Shown here: positions 20,180 through 32,708 of the stretch, piece by piece | Position numbering within the stretch: the first letter of the stretch is position 1 | Layout of the letters: every line of letters starts with the position of its first letter | The notes under the pieces: generated by a model | Databases searched by the model: none | The model's input: only the letters and a program-made list of their open reading frames with translations | Told to the model about the DNA's origin: nothing | Made by a program: the position numbers and the translations under genes | From: Nansenia antarctica | Taxonomy: Eukaryota > Chordata > Actinopteri > Argentiniformes > Microstomatidae | Reading direction: 5' to 3' | DNA length: 64,000 bases | NCBI GenBank assembly: GCA_963989245.1 | Contig: OZ022347.1 | Location: 42,665,254 to 42,729,253 of the forward strand

Positions 20180-20300
20180 TTATATATTGCTGTTTTATTA
20201 TATTTTTATTTCTATCTTTATGTCCAATGCACCAACCTCACCAAGTAAATTTCCTGTTTGTGCAAATATACTTGGCTATAAAAATAATTCTGATTCTGAC
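20180..20300 (+). mobile_element. LINE 3'-tail fragment
   Basis: The sequence CTGTTTGTGCAAATATACTT followed by GGCTATAAAAATAATTCTGATTCTGA resembles a widespread fish LINE 3' end with a short ATTCTG repeat. No coding part is left. Confidence 0.45.
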
Positions 20301-20839
20301 ATTGATGGTGTTGTGTCCCTCAAACACCCACAGGGACAAATGCTACTGCAATTTGTGTAAAGACTTGTGTCCTGGCACAGATAGGGGATACGGTTTGAGG
20401 GAGAATGTAAGTATTTACTGCTGAGAGTTTTAATGCTGTTTGGCGTCCAGGTTAGATTGGTTTTGGGAGGGATGTTTTTATAGGATGATGGCAGGAAGAA
20501 CGTTGGAGGGCTGTTAGAAACCTCACTGGCCACAGAGAAGCTCATTATACATGTTGATTTTTTTCAAAATAGTTTCCTGGTTTTGTGATAGTCATATTTC
20601 CCAAAGTATGCGAGTTGTTGGAGCGCAAACTGCTGTGGAGAGAAATGGTGGATTTGATCACATTCTGGTGCAACTGATTATTTTTTCTTTCAATTCTTGA
20701 AGCACACAAATGAATTCTGCCCTCATACTTGTAAGATTTCATATTTGCATGAGGAGCAGTTCTCTTAACAGACACAAATACCCACCCTGTGAACTGCACG
20801 GTTGTTGAACGACGGTAGGAGGTTTTCACATCTAAAGGC

Positions 20840-20939
20840 CATGAAGTTGTCAAACGGAAGCCACATGAATAGAAATGAATAGATATTATCTAGGAAGTAT
20901 TCATTTCTATTCATGGGGCTTCCTTTTGACTACTTCATG
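20840..20939. repeat. Imperfect 42-bp inverted repeat (hairpin)
   Basis: The left arm runs from CATGAAGTTGTCAAACGGAA and the right arm ends TTCCTTTTGACTACTTCATG; they pair with few mismatches around a loop of about 20 bases. It could be a fold-back MITE or a transcribed hairpin. No target duplication was identified. Confidence 0.6.
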
Positions 20940-21026
20940 TAAAGCTCAGATGTTCAGTGAGGACATGGTACGTTTACAACAGAGGCTGACCCAGACAGGA
21001 AGCCCTGGAGACGGTCTGGGGGAAAG

Positions 21027-21188
21027 GCCGATAACCCTAACCCTCTGGAGAGGTGAAGGCTGATAACCCTAACCCTCTGGAGAGGTGAAGGCTGATAACC
21101 CTAACCCTCTGGAGAGGTGAAGGCTGATAACCCTAACCCTCTGGAGAGGTGAAGGCTGATAACCCTAACCCTCTGGAGAGGAGAAGGC
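21027..21188. repeat. 32-bp tandem repeat with CCCTAACCCT core, 5 copies
   Basis: Units read GCTGATAACCCTAACCCTCT followed by GGAGAGGTGAAG and are nearly identical; the last unit has GAGGAG. The telomere-like CCCTAACCC inside is too short and interspersed to be an interstitial telomere. Confidence 0.9.
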
Positions 21189-21671
21189 TTTACTGCTCTG
21201 GAGTAGACGTGAAAGGTTATAGGACTGAATCTGCGGCTGCTTTTCAGAATAGTGACGTTTATAGGTTGTGAACAGCCTACGTTGGCGTGTGTAAAGACTG
21301 ACAGATTATCATCTTCTGTAAACATTATGATCAGACCAGATTATAAGACCAATATAAAGCAGGAAGAACCTCGGCTTCATAGAGAAACAAACCCTGTCAG
21401 ACAGCGGGAGGATAACTCTTAATCACACCCAACAAAAAGCAACAACAAAGTTATACAGGCCTTTAATTAGTACTTGGTATTAAACCCTGTTGAAACCCAC
21501 AGTCAATAAACGTGTCCCTCCTTCCCCGGGCTGGTTTGCATGTGTGACACCAGTAGGCTGTGGGCTGAGACTTGTCAGCTGTTTTCAGAAGTCATTTAAA
21601 TATGAATGGGTGTTTCTGTGAAGACCCTGTTCCCCTGGTGTCTCCTCAGGAAGGGAGGCAGGACGCTTCAT

Positions 21672-21742
21672 GAATGTGAGAGAGAGAAACAGAGAGAGAG
21701 AGAGACAGAGAGAGAGACACACAGAGAGATAGAGAGAGAGAG

Positions 21743-21781
<39 letters not shown>

Positions 21782-21881
21782 GAGAGAGAGAGAGAGACAG
21801 AGAGAGAGAGAGAGACAGAGAGACAGAGAGAGAGAGAGAGACACAGAGAGAGAGAGACACAGAGAGAGAGAGAGAGAGAGG

Positions 21882-21914
<33 letters not shown>

Positions 21915-21990
21915 CAGAGAGAGAGAGATAGGGGGGGGAGAGAGAGAGAGAGAGGGGGGGGATATATATATAGAGAGAGAGATAGAGAGA
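21672..21990. repeat. (GA)n microsatellite with GACA and poly-G interruptions
   Basis: About 320 purine-only bases with GACAGAGA and GACACAGA variants and short G8-G9 runs. Long Glu-Arg and Ser-Leu frames here are artefacts. Confidence 0.95.
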
Positions 21991-22111
21991 GGGAGAGTTA
22001 CATAAGGGTCTAGTAATGGCTTTGTAAAATAATTGCTTAGAAATGGAATTAAATGTTTGTTGTTATTGCACATGGGGAATAGGGACCTGTTTTAATCTGG
22101 TTTAAACATCA

Positions 22112-22600
22112 TTATCAAATCAAATCAAATCAAATCAAATTTTATTTGTATAGCGCATTTCTTACAAGATGCAACTCAATGCGCTTCACACAATGAAAAT
22201 GTTCAGTCAATCAGTCAATCACTCAATCAATACTGACAGAGCCGCGAGCAGGCAAAAGTAAAAAACCTGTATACTATGTAGCCAGGAAAAAATTCCCTTG
22301 CAGCCCTCTACCAATAGAGCGACTACTAGCCAGTTTGCTTACCAGTACCCAGCGGTCCCCCAGGGGAGGCCAGGACCACCGGCACATAGCAAGCAAGCAA
22401 GGGCAAAAACCTGTACACCATGTATCCAGGAAAAATTCCTTGCATATTATCGGCGTACACACTGTCCATAAATTTTGTGTTGTATTTGCATCGTTCTGCA
22501 TCCAGTATGGTCACAGGTCCTGCCAAAAGAGAAACTTAAGCACAGTTATAATGCAACAACACAATAGAGACAGTAAAGATGACAGCAATACAACCTGATG
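22112..22600. repeat. Dispersed fish repeat with TTTATTTGTATAGCGC motif
   Basis: Begins with ATCAA repeats, then TTTATTTGTATAGCGCATTT and CAATGCGCTTCACACAATG, a motif pair found at the end of many teleost interspersed repeats. Two imperfect copies of a 'cctgtatac..gtagccaggaaaaa' segment (22265 and 22410) follow. I cannot assign a family or exact right edge. Confidence 0.5.
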
Positions 22601-23149
22601 GTGGTCCTGGTACACTCTTGTACCGGTTCCAGTACTGCTCTAGGTGCTATTTGGAGCTGACAGTGCCTCATCAGCACCCGGGTCCATTTTCCTGTCAATA
22701 CAAATCTCAAAAAAAACGTTGTTTTTCACTTCTGTCACTTTGTTATCTGCCCTTGTGTGTTTTCCTGCTTGGGTAATTGTCTCCCTGCCCAGATAGATTT
22801 CACCTGTTCCTTACCATCATTCCCTGTGTGTATCCTGTATACTGTAGTCTGTGTGTTCATTTGTCTCACTGCCAGTCTGTTTATTGTGCCACAGAGTCTA
22901 TAGATTCCAGTAATTTCTCCCCGGTCTTGTTATCTTGGTTTTTTATCTTTTAGTGTTTTTGACTTCGCCTTTTTGCTTCTCCCTGTTGGACTATCTGCCT
23001 TTATCTTGGAGTTGACTAACCGTGTACCAAACTCTGGTCTGCCCCTTTCTGGATATACGCTGCCTGTTGACTGACCATCTGTGTAACGAAACCTTATTCA
23101 CAGTCCACCTGAGGCCTCTGCCCATGTACACGTTGTTATAGTATGTCTA

Positions 23150-24030
23150 TAATACCATATAATATAATATATAACTACTATAATACTATATAATATATAA
23201 CCATTATAATACTATATATGAATGAATGAATGAATGAATGAATGAATGGTCTTTATTGTCATTGATATAGTACAGGTACCAAACAACGAAATTTGGGAGG
23301 GGGGGGCTCCCCTGGTGCTAAAAAAAAAAACACTAAAAAAACAAGAAGGGAAAGGAGCTGGTTTACATAAATAAAGGCTATGTACACTATCCACTATACT
23401 ATACTATACAAATACAACACTGTGCTGTACTCTATGCTCTATGCTGTACTCTATTACATATAATATAATACATAACTACTATAATACTATAACATAATAT
23501 AGCCATTATAATACTATATAATATAATACATAACTACTATAATACTATATAATATAATATATAACTATTATAATACTATATAATATATAACTACTATAAT
23601 ACCATATAATTTAATATATATCTACTATAATACTATATAATATAAAATATAACTACTATAATACCATATCATATCATATATAACTACTATAATGCTATAT
23701 AATATAATATATAACTACTATAATACTATATAATATAATATATAACTACTATAATACTATATAATATAATATATAACTATTATAATACTATATAATATAT
23801 AACTACTATAATACCATATAATATAATATATAACTACTATAATACTATATAATATAATATATAACTACTATAATACCATATAATACAATCTATAACTACT
23901 ATAATACTATATAATATAATATATAACTATTATAATACTATATAATATAATATATAACTATTATAATACTATATAATATAATATAATATATACCTATTAT
24001 AATACTATATAATATAATATATAACTATAA
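23150..24030. repeat. AT-rich 31-bp minisatellite
   Basis: More than 20 units of ATAACTACTATAATACTATA followed by TAATATAATAT with small variations. Interrupted at about 23218-23400 by a LINE tail and a short unrelated stretch. Confidence 0.9.
23218..23340 (-). mobile_element. LINE 3'-tail fragment with (ATTC)n
   Basis: On the minus strand an AAATTTCGTTGTTTGGTACC stretch leads to ATGACAATAAAGACCATTC and seven ATTC units. The arrangement matches a LINE 3' end with a short tandem tail. Confidence 0.55.
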
Positions 24031-24282
24031 GACTACAGTATAGTATAATGTTGTTAAAGTATGTTACTTTAATGAATCCATCCCTGCCTGGCAGGACAGC
24101 ATGGAAATAAAGATAATTTCAGAATCCAACATGAAACGTGTCTTATATAAGACTTGTAATGTGCTTATGAGGTAATAAAGCCATGTATTATTCAGCATGG
24201 TGAGGGTTGTGTCCTGTGTGTCTGTGGTGTTTACAGAGCAGTCCCACAGAGCTGCTGGGTTCTGGATGCTACAGGCTACAGC

Positions 24283-25930
24283 CAGGGTGCGAAATAAGGG
24301 GGAGCTCGGGGAGCTATAGCTCCCCTAGTGGTGACATGAGCTCCCCTGGAAACATGGTTTGTGAAATTTTGGGGGAGCTCTAAAATATTCAAAATTGCGA
24401 TGGATTTATTCCAAGTTGTGACGGATTTTACCTGGTGTAATATGATTTGTAGAGGCATACAATCTATTTTGATGTTGGTATTAGGTATATAAATGATATA
24501 TAATAGCCTAGCCTACATATAGGCCTTTATTGGCTACAACTATGCGACAGTAACAGATCGGGGTGCACTGACGCTGAACCCCTCATAGTGAGAAGTAGGT
24601 GGACAATGCGTGGTGCTGAAATAGCCGACATGCGGTGTGTGGTTTGAAAAAAGTAACGCCAGCTCAGTAAATAATTCAAACTTAATGTTTACTTATAGGC
24701 TATGTGAATGTGACTGCACCACACATGTGAACAGTAACAAAGCAAATGCAGTTTAATTTTATGAAAAACATTGACAACTAAATCGGCGCAAAAAAAAAAA
24801 AGAAAGCTGAATCCGCTTAGCCTATATGCTCCTGAAAAACATTTAATGACAGAGCAAACACGCTACATTACTAGGGATAATAATTACAATGAGCCATTCA
24901 TTAAAAATAGAAAAAATAATATTAGGCTATTAAATCTCACTTAATGAGAAAACTGGCATCTCCCATCGGTCACTATTTGTTGGCTATCTGGTGATATGGA
25001 CGTCTTTGAGTGTCTAGAAAAGCGCTATACGTCTAATGTATTATTATTATTATTTATTATTATTATGGACGTCACTTTAATCCGGCAGTTCTCAAGGTTT
25101 TTATGCACCAATCGTTTCCTCTCGCGCGTCTTTATCACATTCATTGACGAAAAGGACGACTCGCATGTATAGGTGGAAGGGAACATTCATTGTGAGCACG
25201 GAAGATGTGAGTCTCTCACAACGGCTTTGCATTGATGAAACCAGGTAGGATGAACGTATAGCTCGCTGTCCATTCCTCTTTAAATGCCCTGTTTCCACCG
25301 TCAACTTTCCTCTTTAGACCTTTGGAGAGTGACATGATGTTTCTCTTGCTAGATAGCAGGTTGTTAAATAATTATTAGAATAAGTTAGGCTGCGATACAT
25401 CGTCAGTCCACACATTTATTATGAAAAACTATGGAAAAGGGTGAAACTACGTTGTTGAGAATCACAACACAAACTCGCTAGTCAAGCCAAAATACTACAG
25501 CGAAATGGATTGGACTGCTACCTAGTTAACTAGAACACTACTTTACATTGTTACCTAGTTAACTAGAACACTACTTTACATTGTTCCCTAGTTAACTAGA
25601 ACACTACTTTACATTGTTACCTAGTTAACTAGAACACTACTTTACATTGTTACCTAGTTAACTAGAACACTACTTTACATTGTTAGCAGGCTCACAAAAC
25701 AAGCCGTGTTAGTTGACTAGCGATGTGTCATTGATTTTCGACAATGTGTTCACATTTTTCGAAAGAAAAGTCAAAGCATTAGAACGTAGAATGGAAAATT
25801 GCACGCGCGCTTTGCGCACGGAAAGCCACCGGCCCCGATTTGGCCTGACATTTTTTTTCCGTCAGGAGATTATTTTTTTTTTCTTTAATCCCTGGGCTCC
25901 CCCGCACACCGTGATTTAATTCGCACACTG
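24283..25930. mobile_element. hAT-type DNA transposon, non-autonomous, 1648 bp
   Basis: Left end CAGGGTGCGAAATAAG and right end (reverse complement) CAGTGTGCGAATTAAA form short inverted repeats. Both ends are flanked by the perfect 8-bp direct repeat GCTACAGC (24275-24282 and 25931-25938), the hAT target-site length. The left subterminal region is rich in GAGCTC and AGCTCCCC. No transposase frame is visible. The interior from about 24545 to 25480 is shared with the element at 62482-64000. Confidence 0.85.
25520..25684. repeat. 33-bp tandem repeat, 5 copies, inside the hAT element
   Basis: Units read ACCTAGTTAACTAGAACACT followed by ACTTTACATTGTT, nearly identical, one with CCCTAG. The related element at the right edge lacks the array in the part visible. 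Confidence 0.9.
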
Positions 25931-26732
25931 GCTACAGCTAACCCTGTCCAAGGAAAACTACTTCAGGAAACCCTCTGAGATTGAAGGTGATGATTGTTTT
26001 AATAGTCGGGAGAAATAAGAACTTTCTTCACAGCCAAAGGTTTCTCTGCATCACTGCAACCCACTGCTGGGCTCCATCAGTCTGATTGGCTGGTAGTCTG
26101 CCCACATCTGCTCAATGTTAAAGTCTCTGGTATGTTGCAACTGATTGCAAGTTGGACAAAATATCGATTCACACGATTGTGTGCCAGTTCAACCTCCTTA
26201 TCTGTGTTTTATTAGTTTGTTTTGATGCTTTGAAGTCTTTCTTGACTAGCGGCGGCCAGAGGCCATACGTGGCTTACACCACAACTACTGTCTATTCCAC
26301 TCTGGCAACACAGTACAAAGGCTTGTTTACGCTTCTCATGTGTGATTGAAGTATTGTGGAATGTGCTGTTCTCTTTAATGGCAGCGTACACAAATAAAGT
26401 TTATTATCCCAAAGTACAGAGTATTCCATTTAGATGTTGTTGTGTAACAGAGTTGAGATGGTAAACTCACTCCTCAAGGTCAAACACCCCCACTGGCGCC
26501 GTCCAACTGCTAGGTTTCTGATAGCGTAGCATGTATAGATATGACAGATATGATAGATATGATATGACCACTTTTCAAACAATGCCGGTCGAGAGAGGAC
26601 GCTGGCGTTGCTTGTTCGCCGCATCTCCGCCCGAAATCTAGGTGCAGTTGCTAAGGACTCTAAGCGTTGCTAAGGACTCTAATCTAGATGTACTTGCAGT
26701 ATACAGAGTAGATTGTCCTACAAAGACACTAA

Positions 26733-26868
26733 AGCCCAATGCACACGGCGAAGTGATATTGTCGCAGGACAACATTCGATTCTCCATTCACACCCACTCA
26801 CTTTGGTGGTGTGAATGGAGAATCGAATGTTGCCGTGTGACAAAATCGCACGCCGTGTGCATTGGGCA
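26733..26868. mobile_element. Harbinger-type MITE, 136 bp
   Basis: A near-palindrome: left end AGCCCAATGCACACGGCG, right end CGCCGTGTGCATTGGGCA, with inner arms TTCGATTCTCCATTCACACC facing each other. The trinucleotide TAA flanks both sides (26730-26732 and 26869-26871), the PIF/Harbinger target preference. The ends match those of the 4.7 kb element at 55712-60446, so the two belong to one family. Confidence 0.8.
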
Positions 26869-26876
26869 TAATTGTG

Positions 26877-26924
<48 letters not shown>
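26877..26924. repeat. (ATT)n microsatellite
   Basis: Fifteen to sixteen ATT units directly after the MITE. Confidence 0.95.
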
Positions 26925-26939
26925 GTTTACATTGAGTAC

Positions 26940-28980
26940 CTGAGGAGTCGTGTGTCAGGTGTGTTGGCAGGTCAGAGGTCATCAGTTTGAGGCTCCGTCA
27001 GAACAAGTCAGATTGCGGCGCGACTGTTTGCAACAACATGGCATCTGTTTCGATTGTCTTCTGGACAAAAACAGGTTTAACAAACTTCTGCATTGCTTTG
27101 AACTTTCCCTTAATTATAAAAACACCAATTAGGACGTTCATATTCTGAGGGTTTAGAATGGAGCCATAGAGGCTCTGGATGAGATCAAAGGCTGTTTCTG
27201 ATCCTGTCTGACCTCTGATTGGCTCACTCACATTCCCTGGCATAAGTCCTCTACGTACCAAACCCCTCTGGTCTATTTAGACATGAACTACAACTAACTT
27301 CTGTGGTTCATCTCTGAATAGAAGAGTACAGAGTAGCACATGTGTGAGAGAGAACAGAGGGGTTAACACTTTAGAAATACTTCTTAAAAGCTAAACGTTG
27401 TTGTCGGACCTATATGTGTATGGACATCCAGCATAGAAGGGACCATAAGCAGTAATCAACAGCACGTTGAACCTCTAACACGACTGTAGTCCGTTTGAAT
27501 TTAGATACAGAATTATGATAATTGGGCTGGACTTCCTCCCAAGGGTGTAATTTGAAGAGATTGGTTTCTGGGAATAATAGTTTAGTTTACTGAGCAGGAT
27601 GAATGAACTACTGCACAACCCAACTGGAGGGAACAACAGGGGGACAACTGCAAACACATCTGAGACATGGTAAGATATGAGTGATGTGTATCAACGTGTA
27701 TGCTGATCACTCAGGTATAATTCCTATTAGCGAACGTCAGTGTAGCAGTAAGTCTATGAGCTGTTTCAGTGAGAGGAGCAAATGCTGCTTCCCCCAAGAG
27801 AGGTGGAGAACAAATGCAAAGTCAGAACAGAAACATCATTGAATGAATAACTGAATAATTCTGTATCCAATTACAATACTGTCTCATAACACTATGAGGA
27901 GGTAATATGTCAAATTAGTTTTGCTCACATTTGTTGAGTTAGTAATGTCAAAGTTTGTTTTGCCAAATTTTTTTTTTAGTTAGCAACTGTTGACATGGCA
28001 ACCAATTATCTCCACCTCCTCTCCAGCTGAATTAAAATTAGAATTAAAATTACATTTAAATTCTTCTTCTTGTGCAGGAGGATCTTGTTAAACAAACATT
28101 AGTAGCAATAACGAGACCGTTTTTTTCTTTTTTTCCCCCCAGCTTCCCTTCTACGCCCCTACCTTCTCATGTGATAATGAAGACGGAACTTTCTCAGCAT
28201 TTCACAATTAATTAGGGGAGGCGTAAGTTGCTCCCATCCCTCAATTCCTCTGATAGTTGTAATTGGTTGTGAACTGCATTAAACGCAGAGCTGCTTCTCA
28301 ATGTGATTGGGTTTCTAAACCAGTACATGGTTTGACGCTTTTATCCAATAGCGACTGACACTACAGTGAACCAAACCCACAACCTAAGCTCTGTTATCAC
28401 CATGACGACCAGCTGAGCCCCAGAGGACCAGATGAGTCTCTTCTAGAAGGTTCTAGAACACTGGATTCTAGAACACTCGTCGTTTTCCTCTCAACTGTCA
28501 ATATTTCATGTGGAGAATGTTGAAGAACAATAACATAATATAATAAATAATATAATAATATAATAACATCCGATTTAGCTTCTAATACACAGCAGCTCGG
28601 CGCCGAGAGTTACTCTGTTATGTCTCATCCAGTAACACTGAGGGGTTTATCATCCTGAGGTGGCCAATGACAACAACTGTGTTCTGTCAGGTGATCCCAA
28701 GTGATTCCTAAGATTGTTTTTATTTCATTGATGTTTTATAATGGTGTTGTCTTTTTACAGCAGTGTGTTGTTTATGGTACGGTGACTTTCTACAGTCTGG
28801 TAAACTTGACTTTCCTCTCTGTGATTGTCGGGTTGAAGGACGTCGTATCCATATTAATATGCCACCATATGTTGTTGTTTTTGTTTATATGTTGTTTCGC
28901 TTTTCGATTATTATTATTGAATTGCATTGTTAATTGTTGCACTGTTGAGGAGTTGCAGGCTCTAAAGCATTTCCTTTCAT
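26940..28980. other. Intergenic, no gene recognised
   Basis: Only short frames without domain resemblance. A TA-rich patch lies at 28535-28570. Nothing else is identifiable on either strand. Confidence 0.4.
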
Positions 28981-29050
28981 GCACTGTATCAAGTATATTG
29001 TGTACTTGAGAAATACAATTGCATTCGATTTGATTTGATTTAATTTGACA
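28981..29050 (+). mobile_element. LINE/SINE 3'-tail fragment
   Basis: TGTGTACTTGAGAAATACAA followed by a short GATTT repeat resembles a retroposon 3' tail. The upstream body is too diverged to define. Confidence 0.35.
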
Positions 29051-29159
29051 CTATTGTGTTTTATTTTGCTCATTGTGTTTTCAGTTAACATTCCAAACCG
29101 AGGAAGGTCCTTCAGAGCTGAAAGGTGTTGGTTTGTTTAGAGCAGAAAGGCTGAACAAG

Positions 29160-29350
29160 GCCTTCAACTCATTCAGTGCCGAGGGTGAAACAAGTCGCCC
29201 ACATTGTCAACATGCTGAGTGCCAGGGGTGACTTCATTCACCAAACATGGACATTATGATGCTTCATATTGTAGCCAATCAGAGTGTTGTTGCTAGGTAG
29301 ATAAACACATAAAACACTTCACACTCTAGGTGGTGAGTGTTCTGGAATGC
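29160..29350. repeat. Dispersed repeat, inverted relative to 54235-54540
   Basis: Shares CATTCAGTGCCGAGGGTGAA, GCCAATCAGAGTGTTGTTGC and TGTTCTGGAATGCTTTGGCA, in opposite orientation, with the repeat at 54.2-54.5 kb. Class unknown. Confidence 0.6.
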
Positions 29351-31560
29351 TTTGGCAGTTGGTGACATAATATTATCTATCTATAGACTATATATCTACA
29401 CATATATTATCTCTCACCACATTCAGCTGAGCGTGATGCTATCTCACTGTTCCCTGCCTCCCCCTGCAGCAACAAGAGCATCAGAAAGTTCATGTCTGAT
29501 TGAGAAAGTTGTATTACAGTTTTTCACGATTGCTAACACACTAACACAGAAACTCAAGACACAGTGTGCACAATCCGTAACTCATGCATCAACTCTCTAC
29601 ACCAATTCTGCTGAACTACACACACACTTTCTGCTTTACACTCAGAAGTCAATTGCAAACCACCCTTCTGTCAAAAAACTATACACAATTCTCTATATCT
29701 TGCACAATCTTCTCGAGGAAAATCTCATTGTCCTCACCTGGAACACACAATCATTCAAATTGCTAAACACTAAAGGCACTAAAGTTGTGCAATTTACAAT
29801 GTCTGTTCTTCACACAATAAGGCACCAGAAGCAATTGGCACAACAACCCAAATTCTCATGTAATAGTTCAACTTCGTTTGGAGATAAGTTGATCTGCCCG
29901 GCCGAACAAGGCATAAAAAAATAAAAATACATTTTGTCCTTCTCAACACGAGACAGAGCACAGAGTTCAAAGTTACAGAATAACGAATAATTTTGAAGTT
30001 TGTGGAAACGGAATTGCATTTATATTTCTACATTTAGCAGACACTTTTAGCGACCTACGACATTTGTCTAAATGTTGACCTTATAGAGAAGGATGTTGAC
30101 AGTAGAGAGAGAGACGTTGACAGTAGCACACCCTCAACTAACATTCAAAAAGGTCCAGTTGAAGAGCAAAGGTCCTAAACATCATAATGTCTAGCTTGTG
30201 TTATGATTCAGAGCCATATATATATATAAGTAGCCTAGTAGTTGTATCAACATCCGTATATAGTCAACAACTGACTGTCAAATCAAATAAATAAAGTACA
30301 ATTCTTCAACAATATTTATTGTAAATCTTCACATTGAACTGGAGGGATTATAAATAATATAATATAATATATAATAATAAGTACTCTAATAATACATATA
30401 TCAAATACTTCTTTTCTCATTTCAACTCAAATAAGACCTGCATTTAAATGTAAAAATACATAACAGAGCTTTTGAAAATGTGCATCTTCAAATTAAGTGA
30501 TGATAAAGTGATGATCCTGACATACTTGATTTTTTAAAATTTGTTTTCCCTCAAATAAGGTTTCAGCTACCGCACTCATGCACTCCTTGACAACCCCTCC
30601 GTCAGTATATGTTATTTTATGTTGACCCAAAATCCAACCAACTTAAAGGGAACATTCATTAGAATGTTGTTGGACAGTGAATGAATGTGTTAGGATTCTG
30701 GTGGATCGATCATATTGGGCTCTTAGATTGTGTATTTTCTGTGCCCTCAGTTCAGATTTTAATGGATATGTTTGCTATGTCTGATATGTTTTTTGCTGCG
30801 ACACCACAAACTTCAACTTACCACCACCTTATAATGGACAAAAGGCTCTGGAGAACACTTCTACATCCACACCCTTTAATGAAGCAAACTAATGAAGCAT
30901 CTAGTGCTTTGCCAAGGTAGATCCTATTCTTGGAGAATTTGATTTGATTTTGAATAATACAAAACATAATGTATGCCAATTTAACTCCAATCTTCCCAAA
31001 GTAGACTGGAAGTTAAGTTTTAGATGTTTAAATTAAGTCATGTCCCTTTCCCCGATGTGGACTGATTGGCTCTAAACCTGAACTCTGTAGGATGGTGGGT
31101 AACCCCTGTTTGAAAATCTAAAGACTTCTTCTGCTAAAGAATAATTGCTTGTGTCTCCCTAGGGTTTCTGAATGCGGTTTGTCTAGGTTGCATGACTTGC
31201 TCCATCCCAAGGGGGAGGGAAAATGTCTCCTTTTTTTTTTTTACATGGCTGTTGCAATTCCTAGACTTATTGTATGTACAGGGTGTGACACGATGGGTTT
31301 TTATCTGACAGTTGTATCAATCCACACTGCTTGACTGTCTCACGTTGCTTTTTTGTTGTATTTTTGTTCCCACCTCCCGTCTCATTTCAAACAGAATAAA
31401 TGCCATTATATTGTCTATACCTCAGGATTTCTTTGGAGAAAAATATTTAAAACAGGGTAAATAATAATAATAAATAAAAACTTTCCATTTCCACTTCGTT
31501 TTATCTTCCATTATTATTCATTACAACTCAGACAAACACCAGGTCATACAGACACACCAG
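29351..31560. other. Intergenic with unclassified interspersed repeats
   Basis: The stretch 29515-29830 begins TTTTTCACGATTGCTAACAC and has CACAC/CAATT patterns typical of a non-coding transposon interior, but I cannot classify it. A SINE-like CATTTAGCAGACACTTTTAG occurs near 30032. No host exon recognised. Confidence 0.35.
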
Positions 31561-31561
31561 G

Positions 31562-31562
<1 letters not shown>

Positions 31563-31619
<57 letters not shown>
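31563..31619. repeat. (CA)n microsatellite
   Basis: About 28 CA units. Confidence 0.95.
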
Positions 31620-31620
<1 letters not shown>

Positions 31621-32040
31621 ACCATTTCTTATCTGATCTCTGCCACCATGATTGAACTTTGTTCACTGAGTCAGTTGGACATGGTACAAGGTGGAGCTTG
31701 ACAGCGTGTTTCTCAACCAAGCTATGATTTCTTGTAAAACAGATGCTCTGCAGTCCCTCCTATGTGTGGGTAATAATGAAAGTGAAAGGAAATTAAAACA
31801 AGGTATAAATAGGCGTACTGTTACACCCTATGAGGCTATCAATGTGTGGAACCTTCTGTTGCAAGAGCATCAAGACGAAAGCTACAACATGGGTGAGCGT
31901 TATGCAACTTTATCAAACGTAGATCTGAGGTTGGTGGTTGATGATTCTCAAAGAATAGTGCAGCAGCAGTTAACATATCCTGCCATAATATTATGACGTT
32001 GAAAGTCCTGTACAGTAAATATACTACTCTTATTCCTTTT

Positions 32041-32412
32041 CTGTTTTGGCAGATTTTTCATTCCGATTTAAACAGTTAATGAGTAACGTACGTTAGCCGG
32101 TTTTGTGCGTGTACTCTCATGTAGGCCTACTTCGTATTGATGAGCTGATGATCTTTTTGTGTGTGTATGTAGTATGTGTGTGACTGTCAGTCACAAGTTT
32201 ATATTCTAAGGATGTTGTTCAGTGCTGTATGCACATTCCTGGTTCCATGTGTACTCTTGTGTACTTCATATTCGATGAGCTGATGATCTTTCACTGTGTG
32301 TGTGTGTGTGTCTTTTTTAGGGTCATTGTGGTCATGGTTTTCTAATTCAGGTACTTCATATTTCATATTCATATGTACTTTTACTTCATATTCGATGAGC
32401 TGATGATCTTTC

Positions 32413-32468
<56 letters not shown>

Positions 32469-32708
32469 AGTGTCTTGGGTGTATCTCTCAGTCACATGTA
32501 TACAGTATTATACGGTAACCTATGTTCAGTGCTGTATGCGCATTCCGCATACGTTCTGCTGCAACTGTAGCCTCAGGATAACTTGGTATTTGATCAACTG
32601 CTATATAAAACCTGCTCGGCTTTAAAGGCTTAACTATTTGATAAATAAATACATTTGCCACCCTCTGGTGAAATTACGTCTTTGTTTTAAGCGCCCGTGC
32701 GCGTTTCA
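32041..32708 (+). repeat. Direct repeat unit 1 with TG tracts
   Basis: Contains CAGTTAATGAGTAACGTACG, then CGTATTGATGAGCTGATGAT, TG tracts (32413-32467), TATACAGTATTATACGGTAA, and ends TTTTAAGCGCCCGTGCGCGT. The same order recurs at 33850-34258. The part with GATGAGCTGATGATCTTTCA is itself present three times within this unit. Confidence 0.75.

Noticed and set aside
21027..21188. Interstitial telomere
   Set aside because: CCCTAACCC occurs only as part of a 32-bp unit with unrelated sequence; there is no uninterrupted hexamer run.
31691..31996. 101-codon plus-strand frame (MELDSVFLNQ...)
   Set aside because: Not low complexity, but no family recognised, no splice or promoter context, and it lies in a repeat-rich stretch; too weak to call a gene.
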